Virus record (IMG/VR): IMGVR_UViG_3300005548_000029
Span: 1-27,883 of that record
Source: a virus
Length of the DNA: 27,883 nucleotides
Strand: one strand, 5' to 3'
Shown: one piece after another, positions 15,274-21,288 of the stretch
Layout of the letters: each line of letters starts with the position of its first letter
Position numbering within the stretch: the first letter of the stretch is position 1
The notes under the pieces: generated by a model
Told to the model about the DNA's origin: nothing
What the model saw: the letters and a program-made list of their open reading frames with translations, nothing else
Database searches by the model: none
Position numbers and translations under genes: made by a program

Positions 15274-15750
15274 ATGAGAGGCTTTATCGCAGCAGTAGGC
15301 GGTCACATTGTGAACATCCTTCCGCCGATCGATATCACCGGCGGAAAGAACGCGCAAGCGTTCTCGCTGAAAAAGCATCATCACGCGAGCATCTTCGTTC
15401 AGATCGGCGTGTCGGCCGCGGCCTTCACGAAGATCCTGCTCAATGCTTGCACCGATGCGAGCGGCAGCAACCCGACCGCTCTCCCATTCACCATTTACAA
15501 ACAGGAAACCGCCGGCGCGAATCAGGACGTCCTGAGCGCGAAGACGGCCGTGACCTCCGCCGGTTACACCCCGTCGGCCAATGACAATATTTTCTATGTC
15601 ATCGAAATCGACGCGAGCGAACTGCCGGACGGTTCACCTTATCTGCAGCTGCAACTGACGAACGGCTCGAACAGCGTTATCGCCAGCGCGGTTGCGGTCC
15701 TTTCCGGGTCGCGGTACGCCGAGGAATCGAGCGCGACCGCAGCGGCTTAG
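15274..15750 (+). CDS. Putative capsid decoration or head-associated protein
   Basis: This encodes 158 aa from ATG 15274, with a very strong GAGGAGGAAAAGG site. It is beta-rich and includes HHHASIFVQIGVSAAAFTKI and a C-terminal IASAVAVLSGSRYAEESS segment, a pattern seen in small proteins that follow the capsid gene in HK97-like phages. A role as a decoration protein on the head surface is inferred from position, the strong ribosome binding site and the terminator that follows. No enzymatic motif is visible. Confidence 0.65.
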   Translation: MRGFIAAVGGHIVNILPPIDITGGKNAQAFSLKKHHHASIFVQIGVSAAAFTKILLNACTDASGSNPTALPFTIYKQETAGANQDVLSAKTAVTSAGYTPSANDNIFYVIEIDASELPDGSPYLQLQLTNGSNSVIASAVAVLSGSRYAEESSATAAA

Positions 15751-15774
15751 TCACCGAGGCCAGCCCGGCAACGC

Positions 15775-15811
15775 GAAGGCGGTCAGCACACCCCCTGGCC
15801 GCCTTCATTTT
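15775..15811 (+). terminator. Rho-independent terminator after the decoration-type gene
   Basis: GAAGGCGGTCAG (15775-15786) pairs with CTGGCCGCCTTC (15795-15806), a 12-bp stem with one G-U pair and an 8-base loop, followed by ATTTT. This is the clearest terminator with a long stem in the window. Downstream head-tail genes must be reached by read-through or a separate promoter. Confidence 0.8.
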
Positions 15812-15840
15812 GAGAAAGGGGAAGAAAGAGAGGCAAGAAA

Positions 15841-16092
15841 ATGAAGATCCGACTGCTCGAAAACGTGACGCACGCCGGCCTGAACGGTTGCAAGGGCCAG
15901 GTGTTGGAGCTGGACGACGCCACGGCGATCGACCTGGAGAAGCACGGACACGCCGAATTTGTCGGCGAAGATGCGGACGAAATGAATACTCGAGTACGCG
16001 CGAAAGCCGACGACACAGGCGCGGCGCCCTCGTCTGACGGTGAATCCGGAGACGAAGACACTCGCACGACTCCGAAAAAGAAAAAGAAATAA
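15841..16092 (+). CDS. Small phage protein with charged low-complexity tail
   Basis: This encodes 83 aa from ATG 15841, with GAGAGG upstream. Residues 1-45 form a small beta domain (KIRLLENVTHAGLNGCKGQ, then LDDATAIDLEKHGHAEFV), a type common in phage head modules. The tail is acidic and Ser/Thr-rich and ends in five lysines. It resembles the N-terminal half of the next gene product, so the two may be paralogues. Function unknown; a head-tail joining accessory is possible from position. Confidence 0.65.
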   Translation: MKIRLLENVTHAGLNGCKGQVLELDDATAIDLEKHGHAEFVGEDADEMNTRVRAKADDTGAAPSSDGESGDEDTRTTPKKKKK

Positions 16093-16097
16093 CACCG

Positions 16098-16346
16098 ATG
16101 TTCGTTCGCATGAAAATCGGGGCTTACGCGGGAGAGATCAGAGAAGTCGCCTTTCTCGCCGGCAAGCAACTCGTCGACGCTGGACGAGCCATAAAAATCG
16201 ACCTCAGCTGCCCGTCTGCGGAATCATCGCCTGTGCCTCCGGCGGTCATTCCGCATGCGGCGGCTGTGCGCGACACAGCGGACCCGCCTGCAATAACGGA
16301 CGCAAAAAAAATGAAGCGAGCGAAGGCGAGAAATGCCCGGGCTTAA
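16098..16346 (+). CDS. Small phage head-module protein, possible paralogue of the preceding one
   Basis: This encodes 82 aa from ATG 16098; no strong ribosome binding site is seen, so translation may depend on the upstream gene six bases away. The start (FVRMKIGAYAGEIREVAFLA, then GKQLVDAGRAIKI) follows the same pattern as the gene before it: beta strand, turn, helix with AGRA/KHGHA, strand. The tail is Pro/Ala-rich and ends basic. It overlaps the connector gene by 14 bases. Confidence 0.6.
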   Translation: MFVRMKIGAYAGEIREVAFLAGKQLVDAGRAIKIDLSCPSAESSPVPPAVIPHAAAVRDTADPPAITDAKKMKRAKARNARA

Positions 16347-17223
16347 GATCGAACTCGCGCCGGCGAACATGCCCGTCACGCTTGGTCAGACTAAAGACCA
16401 CATGCGCGTAACGTTATCGAACGACGACGACCTGATCACGACCTACATTCAGTCCGCGACCGACATGGTCGAGAAATACATGAGCCGTTCGCTCATCAAT
16501 AAGGGCTATCTCCAGGCGCTCGATCACTTTCCTCGCTATCATGATGCGGCCGCGCTCGTCGATTCCCGCGCCTCGGTCTTCTCTTCCGCTCATTCTTCTC
16601 GCGCTCATCGCAATTTTCAAAAGATCAAATTGCTGCGGTCGCCGCTCATTCGGACCGTCAAAATCGACTACATCGATCCCGATGGCGCGCTGCAGACTCT
16701 TTACCCGACGCGGCAATTCGAATCCTGGGAGCCCGGAACGGAATATGTCGTGGGCGAAGAGGTTCTCGACCCGAACGGCAACGTCCAGCAGGTCGCCGAG
16801 ACGCAGAACACAAACGAAGACGGCTCGGCGTCGAGCGGTCTTTCTAACCCCGATTGGGCAGACAACGAAAACGAGTTTACTTCCGACGGGCAACTCTCCT
16901 GGCAGAACAAGGGAGAGCCGCCGGAAGCCGATTTCGTCGAAGACCTGAACGGAGAGCCGCCGACGATTTATCCGATGCCCGGCGAGTCCTGGCCGGCGAC
17001 CCTCGAGACGCCGAACGCGGTCCGGATCCATTTCATCGCTGGCTATGGCGAGACGCCTGACGCCATTCCGGCGAAATTCAAGACCGCCGTCATGATTCAG
17101 ACCTCCGGCCTCTACGAATTTCGCGAGCCCGTCTCGGCGCTCGATCTAAAAGAACTTCCCTGGCACCTGCGGCAGGCCCTTCGGTCTGACAAGGTCGACG
17201 ACTTCGCTCCAACGCCGGGATAG
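16333..17223 (+). CDS. Head-tail connector (gp6-like) with inserted carbohydrate-binding-like domain
   Basis: This encodes 296 aa from ATG 16333. The N-terminus (LGQTKDHMRVTLSNDDDLIT, then TYIQSATDMVEKYM) and C-terminus (PAKFKTAVMIQTSGLYEFRE) are those of the gp6/phiE125 gp8-type adaptor, which forms the ring below the portal. Residues about 128-197 are extra: W132-EPGTEYVVGEEV, a strand, then GLSNPDW ... TSDGQLSWQNKGE. This W-x-P-G-x-Y-x2-G-x2-V ... P-x-W ... DG-x-x-W spacing resembles CBM5/12 chitin-binding-type repeats. Such an insert in a neck protein is unusual and would be exposed on the virion neck. The domain assignment rests on pattern only. Confidence 0.82.
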   Translation: MPGLKIELAPANMPVTLGQTKDHMRVTLSNDDDLITTYIQSATDMVEKYMSRSLINKGYLQALDHFPRYHDAAALVDSRASVFSSAHSSRAHRNFQKIKLLRSPLIRTVKIDYIDPDGALQTLYPTRQFESWEPGTEYVVGEEVLDPNGNVQQVAETQNTNEDGSASSGLSNPDWADNENEFTSDGQLSWQNKGEPPEADFVEDLNGEPPTIYPMPGESWPATLETPNAVRIHFIAGYGETPDAIPAKFKTAVMIQTSGLYEFREPVSALDLKELPWHLRQALRSDKVDDFAPTPG

Positions 17224-17257
17224 GGTCCTAAACTTTTTCGCTTAAGGAGATTAAACG

Positions 17258-18052
17258 ATGCCACAGATCACCACCGGAAATTTGACGACGATTCTGGACA
17301 AGCTCGCGCGGTTTGCGAGCGAGTCGGTCGGAGACCCGGAATTCAGCGGAGCCTTTAACGCCGGAATGACAACGGCCTCCGGTCACGTCCTCTCAGGCGC
17401 TGGCGGTATCGCGACCTTCCTGCTCACGCTGAACGAGGAAGACGTCGAAGCCGACCTTTTGCCCGCGGCGCGCGATCTGGACGAACAGCATCCGGTTCCG
17501 CCGGATGGCTTCCTGATTGCCGTTCCCGGCATCGCAGCCATGCTGAAGGCGCTCGATACCCATTTCAAGCGCTACGGCTTCAAAGGCCTGGACGACTATC
17601 TGACCTCGCTCAACGGGGCGACCGGCATGACGCCCACGCTACGCGCTCACGGTCACTTCAAAAAGTACCTGAAGACACTGAAGGCGGTTAACGCCTTCAT
17701 CCCGACCGACATCGTCCTCGCGACGTTCTCGGAGACCGGCGCCGCGGCCGGCACCTATGCGCACCTGGCCGCGATCGATAAGACGGTTTATGCCGGCGCG
17801 AAGCTGGTTCTGAAGAACGTGACGGCTCTGACGTCGAGTCCGGTCGTGACCGTGACCGGAAAGAAGATCGACGGGACGACGTCATCTCTGACCGCGACGA
17901 TATCGACGCACACGATCAACGCCGAAACTGACCTTTCCGACACGACGAAGGTCTTTGTCGATGTGACGAACATTTCGATCGCGTCGGGCGGGACGAACGC
18001 CGAAGAGTTCGAAGTTGTTGCCAAGGCTGACCGGTCGGTCACCTCGGCTTAA
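17258..18052 (+). CDS. Unrecognised structural protein, probably abundant
   Basis: This encodes 264 aa from ATG 17258, with the strong site TAAGGAGA. I do not recognise the family. Residues 1-165 look mixed helical (LTTILDKLARFASESVG ... FKRYGFKGLDDYLTSL); residues about 170-264 look like an Ig-like beta domain (GAKLVLKNVTALTSSPVVTV ... EFEVVAKADRS). The strong ribosome binding site and the terminator immediately after it suggest high expression, as with the capsid and tail tube genes. Position between connector and head closure genes fits a neck, head-fibre or second decoration protein. Confidence 0.7.
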   Translation: MPQITTGNLTTILDKLARFASESVGDPEFSGAFNAGMTTASGHVLSGAGGIATFLLTLNEEDVEADLLPAARDLDEQHPVPPDGFLIAVPGIAAMLKALDTHFKRYGFKGLDDYLTSLNGATGMTPTLRAHGHFKKYLKTLKAVNAFIPTDIVLATFSETGAAAGTYAHLAAIDKTVYAGAKLVLKNVTALTSSPVVTVTGKKIDGTTSSLTATISTHTINAETDLSDTTKVFVDVTNISIASGGTNAEEFEVVAKADRSVTSA

Positions 18053-18068
18053 CTCCAATAGAAAGGGA

Positions 18069-18108
18069 GAAAGGCGCTCCGTTATCCCCGGCGCGCCTTT
18101 CGCTTTTT
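18069..18108 (+). terminator. Rho-independent terminator
   Basis: GAAAGGCGC (18069-18077) pairs perfectly with GCGCCTTTC (18093-18101) around a 15-base loop, then GC and five T (18104-18108). It follows the 17258-18052 gene. The TTG start of the next gene lies in the T-run, an unusual arrangement. Confidence 0.75.
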
Positions 18109-18505
18109 GCAGACCTACATTGAAGCCGGCAAACTTCGGCACCGAATCAAGATTGTCGACCCGACTGTCGTCGATACCGGAGCGCAGGATTCCTTCGGGC
18201 AAATCATTCCCGGAGCGAATCCTCCGACCGTGGCAGACAACCTTCCGGCCTCCATCGAGTTCGTTTCTGCAAAGCAGATTTACGCCGCGCAGACCTTCAC
18301 GTCGCAGGTAACGCACCGAATCACGATTCGATGGATGGCGGGAATAAAACCGGAGCAAGAGGTTCAGTTCACGGATCCGGAAGGCAAAGACCGGCATGTG
18401 CAAATCGTTTCAATCGATAACCCGGATCAGCAATCGCGAATGCTCATCCTGAACTGTCTCGAGCGCGACCAGTCGGTTCGCGTGGATGTCATAGAGGGTC
18501 ACTGA
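18107..18505 (+). CDS. Head closure / head-tail adaptor protein
   Basis: This encodes 132 aa. The pattern YIEAGKLRHRIKIVDPT, SFGQIIPG, PASIEFVSAKQIYAAQTFTS, QVTHRITIRWMAGIK and DRHVQIVSIDNPDQQSRMLI is that of the SPP1 gp16-like head-tail adaptor, which closes the connector after packaging. The only usable start is TTG 18107; upstream the frame reaches TAG 18059 without another start. There is no Shine-Dalgarno site at normal distance because the terminator stem occupies it (GGGAG lies about 38 bases upstream). Confidence 0.82.
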   Translation: MQTYIEAGKLRHRIKIVDPTVVDTGAQDSFGQIIPGANPPTVADNLPASIEFVSAKQIYAAQTFTSQVTHRITIRWMAGIKPEQEVQFTDPEGKDRHVQIVSIDNPDQQSRMLILNCLERDQSVRVDVIEGH

Positions 18506-18951
18506 TGGCGCGAGTCGTTGAAGTCAAAATCGAAGGCGCAAACGAGCTTTTCGAGCAGCTCGAAGCGCGTCCGGCAAAGATCGCGAAGGCCATCATCCGC
18601 AACTGCCTGCGGAAAGCCGGCGGCATCTGGCGCGGCGAAATGAAAGCGCGGGTCGCGCGAGGCTGGCACGTATTTCAGTCCTCGGCGAAAGGCCGCTCGC
18701 GCGAGTGGGGATTCCTCGCCGGACATATCGGCATGAAGGTCTCGGTCCGCGGCGATGAGCTCGAGGGCACCTGCTCAGTCGGGCCCGTAAAGAAAGGCTT
18801 TTGGGCGCTCTTCCTCGAATTCGGGACGGCGAACATGGCGGCGCAGCCATTTATCCGGCCAGCGTTCGAAGCTCGGAAGCAGGAAGTGCTCGATAAGTTC
18901 ATCTCGAGCGCTAAGGAAGAACTTCAGAAGGAATGGCCGGCGGCTAGATAA
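18505..18951 (+). CDS. HK97 gp10-like tail completion protein
   Basis: This encodes 148 aa from ATG 18505 (TGATG overlap with the previous stop). The pattern EVKIEGANELFEQLEARP, then KIAKAIIRNCLRKAGGIWRG, a GFWALFLEFGTANMAAQPFI core and a helical C-terminus is the HK97 gp10 family, which works at the head-tail interface or in tail completion. The FGT...Q-PFIRPA motif is diagnostic. Confidence 0.88.
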   Translation: MARVVEVKIEGANELFEQLEARPAKIAKAIIRNCLRKAGGIWRGEMKARVARGWHVFQSSAKGRSREWGFLAGHIGMKVSVRGDELEGTCSVGPVKKGFWALFLEFGTANMAAQPFIRPAFEARKQEVLDKFISSAKEELQKEWPAAR

Positions 18952-18953
18952 AG

Positions 18954-19379
18954 ATGCTCCAGGAGGGACTCGTATCGCGGTTCGCGGCCGACCCGGGCAT
19001 CACGGCGCTCATCGGAACGCCACAGTCGAGGCCGGACGGCTCGAATGGCGTTTTTCCAGTGACAATGCCGCAAGGCGCGCCGCTCCCTTGCATCGTCTAC
19101 ATGAAGGTCGCCGGCCATGAAATCGACAGCATGGACGGCCGCGGCGAATTGCGCGTTTCGAGAGTCCAGATTGCGGGCTATGGAACGCAGTACGGCGACG
19201 CTGCCAAAACGGCCGAAGCCGCAAAGGATGCGATCGTCGGATTCAAAGGGCTGCTGGACGATGGGACGCAAATCGATGCCGTTTTCCTCGTCCTCGAGAG
19301 CGACGCTTTCGAATCCGTTCCGAAGATTTATCAGGAGCCGTTCGACGTTGAAATCTGGTATCGGAATGCGAATTCGTAA
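18954..19379 (+). CDS. Tail terminator / completion protein, DUF3168 family
   Basis: This encodes 141 aa from ATG 18954. The features LVSRFAADPGITALIG, then LPCIVYMKVAG, LRVSRVQIAGYGTQYGDAAK, a helical segment AAKDAIVGFKGLL and YQEPFDVEIWYRN match DUF3168-type proteins, which cap the tail tube and join it to the head. Gene order (gp10-like, this, tail tube) is standard. Confidence 0.87.
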   Translation: MLQEGLVSRFAADPGITALIGTPQSRPDGSNGVFPVTMPQGAPLPCIVYMKVAGHEIDSMDGRGELRVSRVQIAGYGTQYGDAAKTAEAAKDAIVGFKGLLDDGTQIDAVFLVLESDAFESVPKIYQEPFDVEIWYRNANS

Positions 19380-19442
19380 ACGAGTTTCGTCCGCCGCGCG
19401 CGGGCGAGAGGCCTTTCGGCCAAAATTTAGAAGGAGACAACA

Positions 19443-19889
19443 ATGAGCGAAGCTTTTTCAGGCCAGTTTCTCAAGCTCCAGCGCGGCGATGGCGGCTCGC
19501 CGGAGGTTTTCACGACAATCAGTGAAATGCAGAAGGTCCAGGGCAGCGGCTCCAAGGCTGACATCGTCGACGTAACCAATATGGACAGTCCGACGGCGTT
19601 TCGCGAAAAGATGCCGACGCTGATCGATTCCGGAGAAATATCGTTCGACGGAAACTTCGTCGCCGACAGCGACTCGCAGCAATCCGTCCGCGACGACTTC
19701 AAGAGCCGTCGGAGGGGGAACTGGAAGATTCTTCTCCCGGACGGCGACACGCCAGGAACGCCGCGCGGGCATTGGGATTTTGAGGCCTATGTGTCGGCCT
19801 GCGATTTCGACGCGCAACATGACAAGCAGGTCACGTTCTCGGGCAAACTGACGATCACGGGCGAAAACGCCTACACCGCCGGGTCCTAA
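19443..19889 (+). CDS. Tail tube protein
   Basis: This encodes 148 aa from ATG 19443, with AGAAGGAGA upstream, one of the strongest ribosome binding sites here. SGQFLKLQRGDGGSPEVFTT, a VTNMDSPTAFREKMPTLIDS loop and EISFDGNFVADSDSQ, with the C-terminal QVTFSGKLTITGE strand, are typical of small siphovirus tail tube proteins. It polymerises around the tape measure. A GC-rich hairpin follows the gene. Confidence 0.88.
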   Translation: MSEAFSGQFLKLQRGDGGSPEVFTTISEMQKVQGSGSKADIVDVTNMDSPTAFREKMPTLIDSGEISFDGNFVADSDSQQSVRDDFKSRRRGNWKILLPDGDTPGTPRGHWDFEAYVSACDFDAQHDKQVTFSGKLTITGENAYTAGS

Positions 19890-19897
19890 AAGAAACT

Positions 19898-19917
19898 GAG
19901 GGGCCTCGCGGCCCCTC
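19898..19917 (+). terminator. GC-rich hairpin after the tail tube gene
   Basis: GAGGGGCC (19898-19905) pairs perfectly with GGCCCCTC (19910-19917) around TCGC. No T-tract follows, so it is more likely an attenuating or mRNA-stabilising hairpin than a full terminator. Confidence 0.5.
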
Positions 19918-19938
19918 TCGAAAACGGAGGCAAGCCAA

Positions 19939-20469
19939 GTGGCTCCTACAGCTCTAAAAAAGCGCACTGCGAAGACATACCCCCTGGTGCTCGACCTCGA
20001 GGACGGCGACGCGAAGTTCACGCGAAGCTTCCTGCTGCTCCTCGATTTCAACGCGCTTGCCGCAGCAGAAGAAAAGGCCGGGACGCGGATGATCGGAATC
20101 GCGTTTTGGACGAGGATGTCGGCGAGGATGCTGACGGCGCTGCTCTGGGCTGCGGCTCTCAGGTATCAGCCGGAATATGCGACGGTCGACAAAGACGGAA
20201 ATCCGACCGATGACGGCTTCGAGGTCATCGGGTCGTATATCGACCCGGGCAATGAGTCGGCAGTCGCCGAGGCGCTCTGGGAGGCATACCTAGTCAATAT
20301 GCCGCAGGACCGGCAAACGCTTTTGCGTAAACTGCGCGCCGGCGAGGAGAAACCTGACCCAAACGGGCAGGAGCCGGCGGAGCCGCCGGCGTCGAACCAA
20401 CCTGGCTCGACCTCTGGTCCGTCGCCAGATACGACCTCGGTCTCAGCGATAGCGAGTTCGGCGAGCTGA
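19939..20469 (+). CDS. Tail assembly chaperone, short form (gpG-like)
   Basis: This encodes 176 aa from GTG 19939, with CGGAGG upstream. The first 130 residues are helical (FLLLLDFNALAAAEEKAGTR, then a second helical region). The last 35 residues, past the frameshift site, are low-complexity Pro/Ser/Thr, as expected of the part that overlaps the alternative frame. Like lambda gpG it should coat the tape measure before tube polymerisation. Position between tail tube and tape measure is diagnostic. Confidence 0.85.
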   Translation: MAPTALKKRTAKTYPLVLDLEDGDAKFTRSFLLLLDFNALAAAEEKAGTRMIGIAFWTRMSARMLTALLWAAALRYQPEYATVDKDGNPTDDGFEVIGSYIDPGNESAVAEALWEAYLVNMPQDRQTLLRKLRAGEEKPDPNGQEPAEPPASNQPGSTSGPSPDTTSVSAIASSAS

Positions 20470-20720
20470 CTTGGGCTGAATATGAGGCTCTCCTCGAGCG
20501 GCGCACGGAAGAACGCAACCGCGCGCAACTGAATGCGGGGATCGTCGCTTCGGCAATCGGAAACGCCTTCCGCGGCAAAGATCAGCCGGCATTCGATGCG
20601 ACCGACTTTGTCCCTGACTATCGCAGAAAACTTCAGGCAGAACGGGACAAGGAAAGACTTAATTCGCAAATCGAGGAAGTCTCGCGTGCTCTCGGCTGCG
20701 GGCCGGGAAGGGTTAATTAG
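19939..20720 (+). CDS. Tail assembly chaperone, frameshifted long form (gpGT-like)
   Basis: A -1 shift at 20358-20364 joins frame 19939-20364 to the frame 20364-20720, giving about 260 aa. The second frame has no start codon of its own in good context but is clearly coding: W-L-D-L-WSVARYDLGLSD, LTWAEYEALLERRTEERNR, a central AGIVASAIGNAFRGKDQP and a C-terminal helix ending GPGRVN. It is closed upstream by TGA at 20355-20357, so the shift must occur after that, exactly where the heptamer lies. In lambda, gpGT recruits tail tube subunits to the tape measure through the T part. Only a small fraction of ribosomes is expected to shift. Confidence 0.85.
20358..20390 (+). promoter_or_regulatory. 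-1 programmed ribosomal frameshift signal
   Basis: The canonical heptamer C CCA AAC occupies 20358-20364 in the zero frame of the chaperone gene. Eight bases later GCCGGCG (20373-20379) pairs with CGCCGGC (20384-20390), a 7-bp GC hairpin with a GAGC loop, at the spacing expected of a stimulatory structure. A stop in the -1 frame sits immediately before the heptamer. Confidence 0.85.
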
Positions 20721-21228
20721 ACGCCGCGGTGAATGCTTGATCGCTGCAGGAGTTCGGTATCACGGACGAACGGGAGCGCAATGAATCCTCCAGGGCGTCG
20801 AAGCAGCTGGCCTCCTGGGCCTTCATCCGAAGGACCTTCTCGTCCTTCGACATTGCCTCATCCACCTTCATATTTTTGATGAGCTCGTTCGATTCGCGAA
20901 TCGAAATTACATAATTCGTCTCGATAAAATCGCGCGACGAATTGTGAAGCAACAGCGCGGTGTAGATTCGATTGAGAGCCGCAGTGACGTTTTTCTCACT
21001 TTTGGTCGTCGCTTCGGCGTCCGCAGTATTGATTGCTTCGATGGTATGCCTATTCGCCAAGGCTTCGCCGTTTTCATATTTCGGCAAAGAACGATCCGCC
21101 CGGATGGTTTTCGCCGCCAACAGCGCGGCTTTCGCGTATGAATCGCCTAGTTTTTCGTTGTCTTTCTTGTGCTGAGGAACGGTCGCTAGGACGAGCGCAC
21201 CAATGATAAGGGCCTTCATGGTCGTCAC
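20713..21228 (-). CDS. Reverse-strand moron: exported protein of unknown function
   Basis: This encodes 171 aa on the minus strand, from ATG 21228 with GGGAAGG eight bases upstream (second ATG at 21219 also possible). The N-terminus MTTMKALIIGALVLATVPQ is a signal peptide or short membrane anchor; the rest is polar and helical with a coiled-coil-like central part and two cysteines near the C-terminus. It is the only reverse gene here, inserted between the chaperone and tape measure genes, with its 3' end overlapping the gpGT stop by eight bases. Hand-counted GC of 20821-21180 is about 49 %, against about 62 % in a portal sample. These are hallmarks of a moron; superinfection exclusion or a lysogenic-conversion role is inference. 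Confidence 0.75.
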   Translation of the reverse strand: MTTMKALIIGALVLATVPQHKKDNEKLGDSYAKAALLAAKTIRADRSLPKYENGEALANRHTIEAINTADAEATTKSEKNVTAALNRIYTALLLHNSSRDFIETNYVISIRESNELIKNMKVDEAMSKDEKVLRMKAQEASCFDALEDSLRSRSSVIPNSCSDQAFTAASN

Positions 21229-21254
21229 CTTCCCGCCTGATTCTAAGGAACATT

Positions 21255-21284
21255 ACGCTACTTCGAGATTGTCTCTGGAGTCAA
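21255..21284 (-). promoter_or_regulatory. Candidate promoter of the reverse-strand moron
   Basis: On the minus strand TTGACT (21284-21279) and TAGCGT (21260-21255) are 18 bases apart, about 30 bases upstream of the moron start. The -35 matches consensus at five of six positions and the -10 at three. The -35 region overlaps the GGAG ribosome binding site of the tape measure gene on the other strand. Confidence 0.4.
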
Positions 21285-21288
21285 TAGA

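Noticed and set aside
19380-19442. Terminator before the tail tube gene
   Set aside because: GGCCTTTCGGCC gives only a four-base stem and the following AT stretch belongs to the ribosome-binding region.
20944-21175. Small forward frames opposite the moron
   Set aside because: They lack ribosome binding sites and motifs; the reverse frame has a signal peptide, a ribosome binding site and a candidate promoter.
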